DNA from: Thermoanaerobacterium aotearoense
GTDB lineage: Bacteria; Bacillota; Thermoanaerobacteria; Thermoanaerobacterales; Thermoanaerobacteraceae
NCBI RefSeq assembly: GCF_009905255.1
Contig: NZ_CP047602.1
Coordinates: 1,723,501-1,787,500 of the forward strand
Direction of reading: 5' to 3'
Length of the DNA stretch: 64,000 nt
Made by a program: the position numbers and the translations under genes. Below are positions 24,547-34,386 of this stretch, in pieces. Numbering within the stretch: position 1 is the first letter of the stretch; each line of letters opens with the position of its first letter. The notes under the pieces were generated by a model. It saw only the letters and a program-made list of their open reading frames with translations, was not told the DNA's origin and searched no databases.

Positions 24547-25734
24547 TTATACAAGCGATGAAGCAAATATTCTTCCAAAATCTCTGCATCTTTCAATATC
24601 GTCATCGCTTGGAATAAAATTAACTTTAAGACCCGGTTCAACTAAATTTAGCCTAAGGCTTTTAAGCCTTTCTTCCATCAGTGGTATTGCTTCACCACTC
24701 CATCCATAAGATCCAAAAACAGCAGCAGGCTTATTTTTGTTCTTTATCGGATTTATTTTATCTATGACATTCCATATAGGTTCCACAGCATCGCCGGTAA
24801 TTGTAGGTGATCCAAACAAAAGTCCATCCGCCTTTTCCATTTTATCCCTTGCATTATCTAAGTCGACAGCTTTTGCATTATATATTTCAACATCTATGAC
24901 TCCAGAATCTCTTATGCCATTGCCAATCTCCTCTGCCATTTTTCTCGTATTTCCATATGCAGAAACATAGTATATAAGCACTTTCTTCTTGTGAACGCCA
25001 TCTTCTTTGCTCCACTCTTTATAATCTTGCAAATATTTATCGATATTTTTCCTTAAGACAGGTCCATGTCCTACAGCTATAACATCGAGAGGAATATCCT
25101 TAATTTTTTCCAATGCTTCTAAAACCTTTGGCTTAAATGGACTTATGATGGAATCAAAATAAAGTTTGTACGCTTCTCTAAAATCATCTTCAAGATCATT
25201 AAAAAGATGTTTAGGAGTATAATGGCAGCCGAAAGCATCACATGTAAACAAAATCTTTTCTTCTTCTAAATACGTGAACATCGTGTCTGGCCAATGAAGA
25301 AACGGCGCCATGATGAATTTTAATGTCTTACCGCCTAAATCGATAGAGTCACCATCATTCACGATCCTAAATTTAAAATCGCGGTTTATCTGTCCTTTCA
25401 AAAAAGTTATAGCCGTTCTGCTGCCGATAACCTCTGCATTTGCCGCCTCTCTAAGAAGTTTTGGCAATGCACCTGAGTGATCAGGTTCCGTATGATCTAC
25501 AATGATGTAATCAATGTCCTCTAAGTTTACAAGACTTTTTATCTTATCAACGTACTCATCGTAAAACGGCTCTTTTACCGTTTCAATCAATGCTATTTTT
25601 TCTTTTCCTTTTACAAGATATGAATTGTAAGAAGTTCCCCACGGTGTCCTCCATATTATATCAAAATATTCAAGATCAGGATCTAAAACGCCTACCCAAT
25701 AAACGTCATTTTTTATTTTTACAACTTTATCCAT
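24547..25734 (-). CDS. fprA: Flavodiiron protein (FprA-type oxygen/NO reductase)
   Basis: Soluble enzyme that reduces oxygen to water (or NO to N2O) in anaerobes. The 395-residue protein has an N-terminal metallo-beta-lactamase-like diiron domain. Its ligands are His81, Glu83, Asp85 and His86 in HTEPDHSG, then LHWPD, CDAFGCH and VGHGP. The C-terminal flavodoxin domain begins near residue 255 with IYYVSAYGNTRKMAEEI for FMN. A clear promoter and a PerR/Fur-like inverted repeat lie upstream, suggesting induction by oxidative stress. The downstream flavoprotein is its likely electron donor chain. Confidence 0.93.
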   Translation of the reverse strand: MDKVVKIKNDVYWVGVLDPDLEYFDIIWRTPWGTSYNSYLVKGKEKIALIETVKEPFYDEYVDKIKSLVNLEDIDYIIVDHTEPDHSGALPKLLREAANAEVIGSRTAITFLKGQINRDFKFRIVNDGDSIDLGGKTLKFIMAPFLHWPDTMFTYLEEEKILFTCDAFGCHYTPKHLFNDLEDDFREAYKLYFDSIISPFKPKVLEALEKIKDIPLDVIAVGHGPVLRKNIDKYLQDYKEWSKEDGVHKKKVLIYYVSAYGNTRKMAEEIGNGIRDSGVIDVEIYNAKAVDLDNARDKMEKADGLLFGSPTITGDAVEPIWNVIDKINPIKNKNKPAAVFGSYGWSGEAIPLMEERLKSLRLNLVEPGLKVNFIPSDDDIERCRDFGRIFASSLV

Positions 25735-25750
25735 AATATCACCTCTTGTG

Positions 25751-25763
25751 GATAATAATTATC
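25751..25763. promoter_or_regulatory. PerR/Fur-like box upstream of fprA
   Basis: GATAATAATTATC is a perfect 6-1-6 inverted repeat, close to the Fur/PerR consensus TTATAATNATTATAA/TGATAATNATTATCA. It lies between the promoter and the ribosome site, where a repressor would block transcription. Confidence 0.6.
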
Positions 25764-25790
25764 AACTAATATTATATTTCTTTTAATTTA

Positions 25791-25818
25791 ATTATACCAC
25801 TTGCTGCCAATATTGCAA
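25791..25818 (-). promoter_or_regulatory. fprA promoter
   Basis: On the minus strand TTGCAA (25813-25818) and TATAAT (25791-25796) are spaced by 16 bases. Confidence 0.7.
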
Positions 25819-25874
25819 TAGTTAAAAAAATAATTTTTCAAAATTTAAAATGAAATTTGCTGCTAAAAAAATAA

Positions 25875-25892
25875 AAACCTCAAAAGAGGTTT
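25875..25892 (-). terminator. Terminator of the YkuK-like gene
   Basis: AAACCTC/GAGGTTT stem with a four-base loop, followed on the minus strand by TTTTATTTTTTT. Confidence 0.8.
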
Positions 25893-25906
25893 CCGTTGAA
25901 CATGAT

Positions 25907-26392
25907 TTACATTGACTTTGTGTGTTTATCAGCTACTTTGCTTGCTCCGTATGAATCAGGTTTTACCTGTGCATCAAAGCCACAGCCAGTAACCATACCT
26001 ACTACTTCTTTTATAATATCTTTCGTCATGCCATTCTCTCCAACATCAAGGTGTATCTCTATATTAAAATCTTTCTTACCCATTTTTTCAAATTTTGATG
26101 ACAATATATTTGCAAGCTCTATGCTGTAATTAGCCTCCATAAAAATCCTTTGTCTTAGAGATGGAATCTTTTTATGTTGAAACTTCCTATAGTAATACCT
26201 GGCACCTTTTCCTTCGCGATATATGATTACTGCAGAAACAAAGCATATGACTTTGCCAGGCTGTGAATCAGTCCCTATCATAAGCTTGTACTTGGAATTT
26301 TTATCACTTTTTATAAACTCTACAATATCATTAAACATCTTATCAATATCCAAAACGCCTTTTGTTGGATTTACAAAATTCAAGGCACCCAT
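25907..26392 (-). CDS. YkuK-like RNase H-fold protein (DUF458)
   Basis: A 161-residue cytoplasmic protein of the YkuK family. MIGTDSQPG near residue 39 provides the first acidic residue of a ribonuclease H-like fold, and EIHLDVGENG near residue 110 the second. IFMEANYSIELANIL forms the helix between them. Family members are widespread in spore formers and lack a firmly established substrate. It is monocistronic with a terminator downstream. Confidence 0.82.
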   Translation of the reverse strand: MGALNFVNPTKGVLDIDKMFNDIVEFIKSDKNSKYKLMIGTDSQPGKVICFVSAVIIYREGKGARYYYRKFQHKKIPSLRQRIFMEANYSIELANILSSKFEKMGKKDFNIEIHLDVGENGMTKDIIKEVVGMVTGCGFDAQVKPDSYGASKVADKHTKSM

Positions 26393-26464
26393 CTCCTTTG
26401 ATTCCTATAAGAACCTTTTTTATATATTATACACTATTTTCGTTTCTTCTGTGTTAAATTTTCA

Positions 26465-27280
26465 TTAAACAATCAATTTTGTGACAAATAGGATCAAATG
26501 AGATGCTGGCACAAAGACTATCTGCGCCAATAGCGTACCTATTATTTTCCCAAACACCAATAATATCACCATTGTATTTACGTCTTGCTGTGTCCTTTTC
26601 CCTGCCAGTGCTTGATCCGTAATAAGCGCTGCAACAGGATCGACAATAACTGTCAAAAGGATTGTGGCGAATCCATTGACTATTCCAGAAAGCAGACTTG
26701 CTGTAGTCCTAAACTCAGGCAGCAATGCGCCTGCATACAATGACGATATAATGCCTGTTGTGTATATAGAAGTTATCACCACATTGTAAACCAAAAAGCT
26801 TTTAGGTATTTTCGTCTCTTTAATGCCCCTTAGCATACTAATCTTAGGTAAGACTATCTTAGTCCCTATTTTCTTTATATTGCTCCACTTTAAAGACATA
26901 AGTACAAGTTTCGGCACAGATCCGGCTTTCTCCATGCCGTTTATAGCAGATGAAAACACTGAAACAAATGTAGGCATTAACGGTGCACCTATCAAAGCGC
27001 CTAATGTAGCCGACAACAAGACAAATCTCATATCAACGCTTAATGCTGAAACCATTTTGTACTTTATGGATATATCAACAAGGCTTCCTAAAAACGGCCC
27101 TTGAATCATGTTTGACAATCTGGAAATTACAGCCATTATGTTAAACAATGACAGTGATACTGCCAGTTTCCTGGTCCTTACACCGGATGGCCTTATGGAA
27201 TACGATAGTGTATCAATCAAATTTATTATCATTGTGAAAAAGCAAACGATTAATAGCCTCTTTACATCTACCATCTGCAC
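26465..27280 (-). CDS. amj: Lipid II flippase Amj family protein
   Basis: A 271-residue integral membrane protein. The N-terminal region (LIVCFFTMIINLIDTLSYSIRPSGVRT) and the central KIPKSFLVYNVVITSIYTTGIISSLYAG match the Amj (YdaH, DUF2837) family. In Bacillus subtilis Amj flips the peptidoglycan precursor lipid II across the membrane, redundantly with MurJ. About six to eight hydrophobic segments are present. It is divergent from the MFS exporter at 27449. The assignment rests on remembered family features. Confidence 0.8.
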   Translation of the reverse strand: MQMVDVKRLLIVCFFTMIINLIDTLSYSIRPSGVRTRKLAVSLSLFNIMAVISRLSNMIQGPFLGSLVDISIKYKMVSALSVDMRFVLLSATLGALIGAPLMPTFVSVFSSAINGMEKAGSVPKLVLMSLKWSNIKKIGTKIVLPKISMLRGIKETKIPKSFLVYNVVITSIYTTGIISSLYAGALLPEFRTTASLLSGIVNGFATILLTVIVDPVAALITDQALAGKRTQQDVNTMVILLVFGKIIGTLLAQIVFVPASHLILFVTKLIV

Positions 27281-27390
27281 ACATCCTAAGCTAAAATATA
27301 CAGTTAAATTATAGACATATTTAACAAAAAAAGCAATACATGACCATGATCCTTAAAATCACTCTTCATTTCGTTTTTAGGTAAAAACTG

Positions 27391-27399
27391 TGTTATAAT
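27391..27399 (+). promoter_or_regulatory. Extended -10 promoter element of the MFS gene
   Basis: TGTTATAAT matches the extended -10 consensus TGnTATAAT. The -35 region is poor, as usual for extended -10 promoters. Confidence 0.5.
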
Positions 27400-27448
27400 T
27401 TTTTATGTCAAAACCACTATAAAAACTACAAGAAAGGAAAAGGCACGT

Positions 27449-28858
27449 ATGGAAAAACTTCGCACTAATAAATGGATAATCTTATCTGCCGTATTAATAG
27501 GTACAGTCATGGGTCCTATAGACGGCAGCGTGACAAATATTGCAATGCCACAACTGGCAAAAATTTTTCACACGGATATTACCACAACCAGTTGGATTTC
27601 CATGACATACTTGTTGATGCTTTCAAGTCTTATGCTGACATTTGGCAGGCTTGGGGACATGGTAGGCTATAAAAAGCTATATCAGTACGGTTTAATAACT
27701 TTTTCCGTTACATCAGCCATATTAAGCATGTCTAACAACATTTACATGCTTATTATCGTAAGAGCTTTTCAAGCTGTTGGTGCAGGAATGCTTATGTCAA
27801 TGGCTCCAGCTATAATAACTGCTACATTTCCCCCAAGCGAAAGAGGTAAAGCATTAGGTTTTAATGCAATGGCCGTGTCAGTCGGTCTTTCGATAGGGCC
27901 TACATTAGGCGGTTTCTTGCTTACGTACTTAGGATGGAGATCTATATTTTATATAAACATACCAATAGGCATAATTGGATTTATATGGGCTCAAATAGTG
28001 GTTCCTGACAACAAAGGAGTGCCAGAAAAATTTGACCCATTTGGAGCACTATCAGCGTTTATCTTTCTCACGGCTCTTCTTATGTTTATATCCGAAGGCG
28101 GTACTTGGGGTTGGACGTCTATTTTAAGCATCATATCTCTATTAACATTTATTGTATTTTTTATAGCATTTGTGATAATAGAGTACAAAGTAGAATTTCC
28201 GATGCTTGACTTGAGCTTATTTAAAATAAGGTTATTTACATTTGGAAATTTAAGCACATTAATAAATTTTATGGCACAAAACACCATGACATTTTTGACA
28301 CCCTTTCTTTTGCAAAAAATCGGATATTCTACAGATTTGTCCGGTATCATAATGACGTCTTTTCCTCTTATAATGCTTGTTGTCGCACCGTTAAGCGGCA
28401 TTTTATCTGACAGATATGGAGCGCAAATTCTATCTACTATCGGTGCTTTGATTACAGCGGTGGCACTTTTTTCTATGTCAACGCTGACATTGCATTCATC
28501 AATGTCATCAATAATGTTAAGATTAGGTCTTTTCGGCATTGGCAACGGAATCTTTCAGACGCCTAACAACAGCTCTATAATGGGCAGTGTTTCAAAAAAT
28601 AGACTTGGCATTGCGTCTGCCTTCTTAGCTACAATGAGAAATGCAGGAATGGTTCTTGGTATAGCCATGGGAAGTGCAATATTTACCAACAGGCAGATGT
28701 TTTATGAATCGCTTAAAATAAATAGCAGCAGCGCATTTTTACTTGGATTGAGAGATGCTTATATAGTCGCAGGAATATTTTCCATAATCTGTGCATTAAC
28801 ATCCCTTGTTAGGGATAAAATTAATAAAAAGAATAATTTAGAAAAGGATGGAATGTAA
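27449..28858 (+). CDS. MFS multidrug exporter, DHA2 (EmrB/QacA) family
   Basis: A 469-residue proton-driven exporter with about 14 membrane segments. The N-terminal GPIDGSVTNIAMPQLAK is the DHA2 motif D1 (LDxTxVNVALP-like). TFGRLGDMVGYKKLYQYG is motif A, and SVGLSIGPTLGGFL is motif C, typical of antiporters. The stop abuts the ATG of ndk, so the two genes are probably co-transcribed. Substrate unknown; drugs or a metabolite are possible. Confidence 0.88.
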   Translation: MEKLRTNKWIILSAVLIGTVMGPIDGSVTNIAMPQLAKIFHTDITTTSWISMTYLLMLSSLMLTFGRLGDMVGYKKLYQYGLITFSVTSAILSMSNNIYMLIIVRAFQAVGAGMLMSMAPAIITATFPPSERGKALGFNAMAVSVGLSIGPTLGGFLLTYLGWRSIFYINIPIGIIGFIWAQIVVPDNKGVPEKFDPFGALSAFIFLTALLMFISEGGTWGWTSILSIISLLTFIVFFIAFVIIEYKVEFPMLDLSLFKIRLFTFGNLSTLINFMAQNTMTFLTPFLLQKIGYSTDLSGIIMTSFPLIMLVVAPLSGILSDRYGAQILSTIGALITAVALFSMSTLTLHSSMSSIMLRLGLFGIGNGIFQTPNNSSIMGSVSKNRLGIASAFLATMRNAGMVLGIAMGSAIFTNRQMFYESLKINSSSAFLLGLRDAYIVAGIFSIICALTSLVRDKINKKNNLEKDGM

Positions 28859-29275
28859 ATGGAAAAAACATTTGCTATGGTAAAGCCAGACGGTGTAAAG
28901 AGAGGGCTCATAGGCGAGATATTAAAGAGGTACGAAAGCAAAGGACTTAACCTTGTAGCCGCAAAAGTCATATGGCCTTCATTGGATTTACTTCAAAAAC
29001 ATTATGAAGAACACAAAGACAAACCTTTTTACAATGATCTCATCCGCTACATGATGTCTGGCCCCGTCTTCGCCATGGTTTTAGAAGGCGATAATGCTGT
29101 TAAAATAGTAAGGCTTTTAAACGGCCCTACAAAAATTGAAGATGCTCAGCCAGGTACAATACGAGGAGATTTTTGCACAAATACGACATTCAACATAGTG
29201 CACGGCTCTGACAGCTTGGAAAGTGCAAAAAGAGAAATACTTTTATGGTTTCCAGAATACGCGAATAAAATTTAG
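28859..29275 (+). CDS. ndk: Nucleoside diphosphate kinase
   Basis: Cytoplasmic enzyme that moves the gamma-phosphate of ATP to NDPs by a phospho-histidine intermediate. The 138-residue length is normal. The opening [18 protein letters not shown] is typical. The catalytic His115 lies in NIVHGSDS, and [10 protein letters not shown] precedes it. It starts on the base after the MFS stop codon, so translation is coupled or at least operonic. Confidence 0.96.
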   Translation: MEKTFAMVKPDGVKRGLIGEILKRYESKGLNLVAAKVIWPSLDLLQKHYEEHKDKPFYNDLIRYMMSGPVFAMVLEGDNAVKIVRLLNGPTKIEDAQPGTIRGDFCTNTTFNIVHGSDSLESAKREILLWFPEYANKI

Positions 29276-29328
29276 GACAAGTAAATAAACTCTAATAGAA
29301 GAAAAATTCTATTGGAGGAGAATATTCA

Positions 29329-29661
29329 ATGATCAAAGTATACAGCAAAACCAACAAGTATGGAATTATATATGGAAAGATAGACGACTACAATTGGTAT
29401 GCTTTAGTGCAAGCTGATGTCGTCGATTACGGAATAAATCCAAAGACATTGTCAAAAGGTGCTGGAAGGGTTTCAAGGCTTTTTATATACAAAGACATTG
29501 AAAGAGATGTGTTAAATCAAAGTACAATATCGGAATCCATCATTGCAGACTACAGACATAAATGGAATTTCATAAATGACGATAAGAAAGACGTAGTAAA
29601 AAAACTTGTGAATTATTTAGAACTTAGATATTCTTTGAAAGTTTTAAAAGAGGCGAAGTAA
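29329..29661 (+). CDS. Hypothetical 110-residue protein downstream of ndk
   Basis: Unrecognised. It has a strong GGAGGAG ribosome site. The N-terminal half looks like a small beta domain (KYGIIYGKIDDYNWYALVQADVV) and the C-terminal half is helical and charged (DKKDVVKKLVNYLELRYSLKV). No signal or membrane segment is present. It is the third gene of the MFS-ndk transcript and ends inside a shared terminator. Confidence 0.65.
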   Translation: MIKVYSKTNKYGIIYGKIDDYNWYALVQADVVDYGINPKTLSKGAGRVSRLFIYKDIERDVLNQSTISESIIADYRHKWNFINDDKKDVVKKLVNYLELRYSLKVLKEAK

Positions 29662-29683
29662 AATTTACTTCGCCTCTTTTTTT
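29645..29683. terminator. Bidirectional terminator between the 29329 gene and the calcium ATPase
   Basis: AAAAGAGGCGAAGTAAA and its complement form a near-perfect hairpin, with A residues on the left and a seven-T run on the right. The stop codons of both converging genes lie in or next to the stem. Confidence 0.85.
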
Positions 29684-32364
29684 GGCAACACAAAGGCAGT
29701 ATATAGATTGTTAAAAACAAATTCTATAGATGAAAAAAATACCACTACCAGCCAGTCAAACCAAGTCAAAGGTACAGTCCTGAAGACAGCGCTTAAAAAT
29801 GGTATGTATATAGTTGAGAGAAAAAGCAAAAATGATGCAGCAACTGCAACTACCAAATATTTATTTGTGAATAAGCCTAACTCAAATATCAAATGCCTCT
29901 CTGATCTACATTCAAACGAATGTATGAGCTCCACCATGACTAAAGTCGAAAACGCAATTGTTCTTGCCCTGTCCAATGTGCCGTAAGTCAAAGCAAATAT
30001 GTACGATGACAACGTGCAAACAGCCATTAATGTTCCAACGATGCCTATTCTTATCCCAAGGCCGTTTGCAAAGATGCTTTCATCTGCCTTTCTCGGCTTT
30101 AAATTCATTATGTCTTTATCAGCGGGATCAAGCCCCAATGCCAATGCAGGCAGCCCGTCTGTCACAAGATTTACCATCAAAATTTGTATAGGAACAAGCG
30201 GAAGCTCCAAAGATGACAAAGCAGCCAAAAACATCGTTATTACTTCTCCAATGTTGCACGACAATAAATACCTTATAAATTTTCTTATGTTGTCGTATAT
30301 AATTCTCCCTTCTTCAATTGCCGCTACAATGGTGGCAAAATTGTCATCAGTCAAAATCATAGAAGATGCCTCTTTAGCCACATCAGTACCGCTTTTTCCC
30401 ATAGAAATGCCAATATCAGCTTCTTTAATGGCAGGTGCATCATTTACCCCATCTCCAGTCATGGCTACAACATATCCCCTGCTCTTTAAGGCTCTCACAA
30501 TCCTCAATTTGTGTTTTGGAGAAACTCTCGCGTAAACCGTGGTATTTTCCACTGCTTCATTGAGTTTCTTATCATCCATCTTGTCTATATCATCACCCGT
30601 CATGATATTATCAGTCTTTGAATGCATATTTAATTCATCTGCAATGGCTGCAGCAGTCAACTTATGATCGCCTGTTATCATTATAGGTTTGATACCTGCT
30701 AATTTGCACTTTAACACAGCATCGTATGCTTCTTTTCTTGGTGGATCTATCATTCCTTCTAATCCGACAAAGACCAAATCCCTCTCAATAAATGATGGAT
30801 CACCGTATCCAACTCCTTTAGGAAGCCTCCTATAGGCAAATGCCAACACTCTAAGAGCTTCCCGGCTAAACCTTTCGTTTGCATCAAGTATTCTTTTCTT
30901 TTCAATTTGACTTAAAGAAACCTCCCTACCGTCTTTCAAAATCCTATTGCAAAGCTCTATTACCACATCAGGCGCACCTTTTGTAAATGCGTAAATCAAT
31001 CCACCTTCTTCAATTATCACGCTCATCCTTTTTCTATCTGAATCAAATGGAATTTCTTCAATGCGTCTCATATTTTTCTCTGCGTACTCTTTAGATACGC
31101 CTCCTAAAACTGAAGCATACATGATAGCAGCTTCTGTAGGATCTCCAACGTATTTTACATCTTCCACAACTTCATTTCTTACTTTGACCTTTTCTATTTT
31201 TACATCTGCATTATTGCATACACAACCTATTTCTAATAGCCTTTTCAATGCAGGATCGTAAATAGGTTCTACTTTTCTACCATTCAATGTGAATTTAACA
31301 TTGTTTGACTTGCCTTCAATCTCCACAATGCCATCATTTACAAAAATCTTTTTAACTGTCATCTTGTTTTCCGTCAAAGTGCCTGTTTTATCGGTGCAGA
31401 TGACGTTAGTACATCCAAGAGTTTCTACAGCCGGCAGTTTTCTGACAATCGCATTTCGCTTTAACATCCTTTGTACTCCTATTGCAAGCGACACTGTAAC
31501 AACGGCAGGAAGCCCTTCAGGTATGGCAGCCACTGCAAGGCTGACTCCAGATAAAAACATATAATAGATAGATTCGCCTCTAATGATTCCCATTACCACT
31601 ACAAGAGCGCAAATTAATAAAGAACCTGTTACAAGGATCTTGCCTAATTTATCAAGCCTTCTCTGAAGCGGTGTCATGTTATCGTCGATATCTTTAATCA
31701 TACCTGCAATTTTGCCCATTTCAGTCCTCATGCCTACATCAACAACTAAAGCTTTGCAGCGTCCGCTTGTGACTACAGTACCCATGTATATGAAGCTGTT
31801 CTTTGAAGCGGCCTTTCTATTCCCTATTTCTGCAGGTTCTTTTGTCACAGGAATAGATTCACCAGTCAGAATGGATTCATCCAATCTAAGGTTGTATGAT
31901 TCAAATACAATAGCATCTGCTGGGACTTTGTCGCCTGCTTCGAGGACTATGACATCATCAATTGTTATTTCTTCTGAAGGAATTTCTTTTAAAGCGCCAT
32001 CTCTTAAAACCTTTGAAGATGGAGCGGAAAGCTTTTTTAAAGCGTCCAGCGACTGTTCAGTCCTGTATTCTTGCACAAAACCAAGAATCGCATTAAGGAT
32101 GATGATAACCGTAATCGTCACTGCATCGGCTATTTCACCCATAAGAGCAGAAATCAGCGTTGCAATCAGCAAAACCATCACAATAAAATCTTTAAATTGG
32201 TCTAAAAAAATATCGAAAGCAGTCAACTTTTTACCTTCATCAAGAACATTTGGACCGTATTTCAATAATCTTTTCTGTGCTTCTTGCTGACTTAACCCAT
32301 TTTTAGCGGATTCAGCATTAAAAAAGTAGATTGTACTATTTTCTGGTTTCTTTGTCTGAAACAT
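29665..32364 (-). CDS. Calcium-transporting P-type ATPase, SERCA-like (type IIA)
   Basis: Membrane pump that exports calcium at the cost of ATP. I start it at the ATG after AAGGGGG, giving 899 residues. The actuator motif is [10 protein letters not shown], the phosphorylated aspartate is in [12 protein letters not shown], and the hinge is [18 protein letters not shown]. The ion-binding residues of SERCA are kept: [12 protein letters not shown] in helix 4 and [13 protein letters not shown] in helix 6. Ten membrane segments fit. It lies downstream of the DUF2225 gene, behind a terminator. Confidence 0.92.
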   Translation of the reverse strand: MFQTKKPENSTIYFFNAESAKNGLSQQEAQKRLLKYGPNVLDEGKKLTAFDIFLDQFKDFIVMVLLIATLISALMGEIADAVTITVIIILNAILGFVQEYRTEQSLDALKKLSAPSSKVLRDGALKEIPSEEITIDDVIVLEAGDKVPADAIVFESYNLRLDESILTGESIPVTKEPAEIGNRKAASKNSFIYMGTVVTSGRCKALVVDVGMRTEMGKIAGMIKDIDDNMTPLQRRLDKLGKILVTGSLLICALVVVMGIIRGESIYYMFLSGVSLAVAAIPEGLPAVVTVSLAIGVQRMLKRNAIVRKLPAVETLGCTNVICTDKTGTLTENKMTVKKIFVNDGIVEIEGKSNNVKFTLNGRKVEPIYDPALKRLLEIGCVCNNADVKIEKVKVRNEVVEDVKYVGDPTEAAIMYASVLGGVSKEYAEKNMRRIEEIPFDSDRKRMSVIIEEGGLIYAFTKGAPDVVIELCNRILKDGREVSLSQIEKKRILDANERFSREALRVLAFAYRRLPKGVGYGDPSFIERDLVFVGLEGMIDPPRKEAYDAVLKCKLAGIKPIMITGDHKLTAAAIADELNMHSKTDNIMTGDDIDKMDDKKLNEAVENTTVYARVSPKHKLRIVRALKSRGYVVAMTGDGVNDAPAIKEADIGISMGKSGTDVAKEASSMILTDDNFATIVAAIEEGRIIYDNIRKFIRYLLSCNIGEVITMFLAALSSLELPLVPIQILMVNLVTDGLPALALGLDPADKDIMNLKPRKADESIFANGLGIRIGIVGTLMAVCTLSSYIFALTYGTLDRARTIAFSTLVMVELIHSFECRSERHLIFELGLFTNKYLVVAVAASFLLFLSTIYIPFLSAVFRTVPLTWFDWLVVVFFSSIEFVFNNLYTAFVLPKKEAK

Positions 32365-32400
32365 TTGTATCCCCCTTTGTACATTTCTCCTCATATAAAA

Positions 32401-32434
32401 ATATGAGGTCACATGTAAAAACATGACCTCATAT
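32401..32434 (-). terminator. Terminator of the DUF2225 gene
   Basis: ATATGAGGTCA and TGACCTCATAT form an 11-bp stem. TTTT follows on the minus strand, ahead of the ATPase ribosome site. Confidence 0.75.
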
Positions 32435-33082
32435 TTTTAGGCTTTGCCATTCATCTCTTGCAAAATCCACTATCATAGAATAATTGCTTCGCAATGGATG
32501 ATTTATTACTTTGTTAAACCACTTTAAAGCTTCATCTCTATTGCCTAATAGCTTGTTTAACTCACCTATCAGATATATAAGCTGTATCTCACCTTCAAAT
32601 GAATCATTTCCTGCATACGCTTTCTCATACTTGTCTAATGAAATTTTCAAAAACTTCATTTTATTGGCAGTATCTCCTAATATATCGTATATCCAACTTA
32701 TCCTTAAACATGTCTTAGCAAATATTATATCTTTATCGTTCTTTATTTCTGAACAATACAAAGATAAAAGATACGATTCTAAGGCCTTTTTAGGTGTCCT
32801 TTCACCAGAAAACTTTCTTTTCGTCCAGTTTGTGGTTATTTTTGAGAGAACTTCTTTTCTGCTTTCTTCGGTAATGCTGTCAAACGAATCGCTTAATGCA
32901 GCATACCCACAATTTGGGCATACAATAGGATCATAAAAAAAAGGCTCTATTCCATCATACTTAATATACAGATCCTTTCTGATTTCTACAGTTCTTAAAT
33001 GGGACATCCTAACTTTAGTATAAGTGAATTCCCTGCCACATACTGGGCATTTTGTTTTTGCATCGTACAAAAAAGAGTTCAT
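32429..33082 (-). CDS. DUF2225 zinc-ribbon/TPR-like protein
   Basis: A 217-residue cytoplasmic protein starting at the ATG behind ACAGGAG; the frame is open further but has no site. Two CxxC pairs (CPVC near residue 12 and CPNC near residue 56) probably bind one zinc. The remainder is helical and TPR-like (AKTCLRISWIYDILGD, EGEIQLIYLIGELNKLLGNRDEALKWFNKVI). This arrangement is that of DUF2225 proteins of clostridia and bacilli, whose role is not established. Confidence 0.82.
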   Translation of the reverse strand: MNSFLYDAKTKCPVCGREFTYTKVRMSHLRTVEIRKDLYIKYDGIEPFFYDPIVCPNCGYAALSDSFDSITEESRKEVLSKITTNWTKRKFSGERTPKKALESYLLSLYCSEIKNDKDIIFAKTCLRISWIYDILGDTANKMKFLKISLDKYEKAYAGNDSFEGEIQLIYLIGELNKLLGNRDEALKWFNKVINHPLRSNYSMIVDFARDEWQSLKI

Positions 33083-33179
33083 ATTTTCACTCCTGTCTAT
33101 GAAGTCTGCAGCAATACTATCTATCCAATATATATTTCGAATTACACACAAAAAATATTAGCAAAATAGCTTATTTACA

Positions 33180-34229
33180 TCATTTTTTCTTCATCAAACC
33201 ATATGTTATCCCAATCAACATCACAATTCCAGCATAGCCTGCAACTGGATACATGTAGTGCACTAATTTTGAAAATCCAAACCCGCTTAATATAAGTCCT
33301 ACGCCACCTGTTATTATTGTGCAGACCTTATACAATGTGCTTTTAACATCGGTCAATCTCGCCACAAAACCATAAAGATTCCCAACCGCTGTCGTATAAA
33401 TCTCTGCGATTAATATAAAGCTGTATATTAGCTTAAGCAATGTTGAGAATCTGCCAGCGATGTAAAGCATAGGTATCTGATAATTGGAAACCTGAGGCAT
33501 GTTCAAAAGAATTGCCACCAAGATCATTGTGGCACCAGCCCACAAACCTAATCCGCCAAATAAAGCGCCTAATTTTAAATCTGATTTATTCTTTGTTTGA
33601 TTTCCAAGAGGTGCTAATATTGCTACAGACATAAGCAAATTATATGAAGCGTAGATGATTCCAGATACGAAAAAGTTTTTGACAGCTGCATCGAACGGCA
33701 TAGATATGCGACTTAACACAGAAATATCTGGTGTATAAAGCAAAGCTAATACACTCACCAAAAATACTCCTACCAGCAAAATCGGCACCACAAAAGAAAT
33801 AGCAGAAATAACGCCTGCTATCCCTGTCAATACTGTCATGACAGATACTACAGCCATAAAAACAGCTCCAAATTGGGATGGCAACCCAAACTGTTCTTTA
33901 AAAATCGCTGCCGTTCCAGCCACCATTGCTGTAAAAGCTCCGAATAAAAAAAATATGATTACAAAGTCCATTATTTTGCCAAAATAAGGACCTCCAATAT
34001 TCATAATGACCTCATAATGGGAAGCAGCATTAAGCTTATTACCCAAAAGCAATATAAAATACCCGTATACAATAAATATAATAGCAGCAGCAAAAAGACC
34101 GACAAATCCTTTGACACCGTGATACCCAAAGAATTGCAGTACTTCCTGTCCAGATGCAAATCCAGCCCCCACCACAGTACCTATATATGTAGCAGCAATT
34201 GAAAATACCGACAATCCTTTATTCTTCAA
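33180..34229 (-). CDS. YkvI-like membrane transporter
   Basis: A 349-residue integral membrane protein of about ten segments. I start it at TTG 34229, seven bases after AGGAGG. The N-terminus AATYIGTVVGAGFASGQEVLQFF, with its broken first helix, is typical of the YkvI family of the APC/LeuT-like superfamily, which is related to spore germination permeases. Substrate unknown. It is downstream of wzz but separated by a strong terminator. Confidence 0.8.
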   Translation of the reverse strand: MKNKGLSVFSIAATYIGTVVGAGFASGQEVLQFFGYHGVKGFVGLFAAAIIFIVYGYFILLLGNKLNAASHYEVIMNIGGPYFGKIMDFVIIFFLFGAFTAMVAGTAAIFKEQFGLPSQFGAVFMAVVSVMTVLTGIAGVISAISFVVPILLVGVFLVSVLALLYTPDISVLSRISMPFDAAVKNFFVSGIIYASYNLLMSVAILAPLGNQTKNKSDLKLGALFGGLGLWAGATMILVAILLNMPQVSNYQIPMLYIAGRFSTLLKLIYSFILIAEIYTTAVGNLYGFVARLTDVKSTLYKVCTIITGGVGLILSGFGFSKLVHYMYPVAGYAGIVMLIGITYGLMKKK

Positions 34230-34343
34230 GATTACGCCTCCTAAGCACTTTTTCACTAATATATATATTCTCCAAAACGATTTTTATTTATATGTCACTT
34301 TTAATACTATAAAACCAATTGTAAAATTGTTCAACTAATGCAA

Positions 34344-34370
34344 AAATCCCGTCTTTACAAAACGGGATTT
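34344..34370 (-). terminator. Terminator of the loaP-galU-wzz operon
   Basis: AAATCCCGT and ACGGGATTT form a nine-bp stem with a nine-base loop, and TTTTTG follows on the minus strand. It ends the operon after only three genes. Confidence 0.85.
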
Positions 34371-34386
34371 TCATTGTTTAACTCTA

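Noticed and set aside
31676-32290. 204-codon plus-strand frame opposite the calcium ATPase
   Set aside because: It is the complement of conserved P-type ATPase sequence; the translation is low-complexity and unlike any family.
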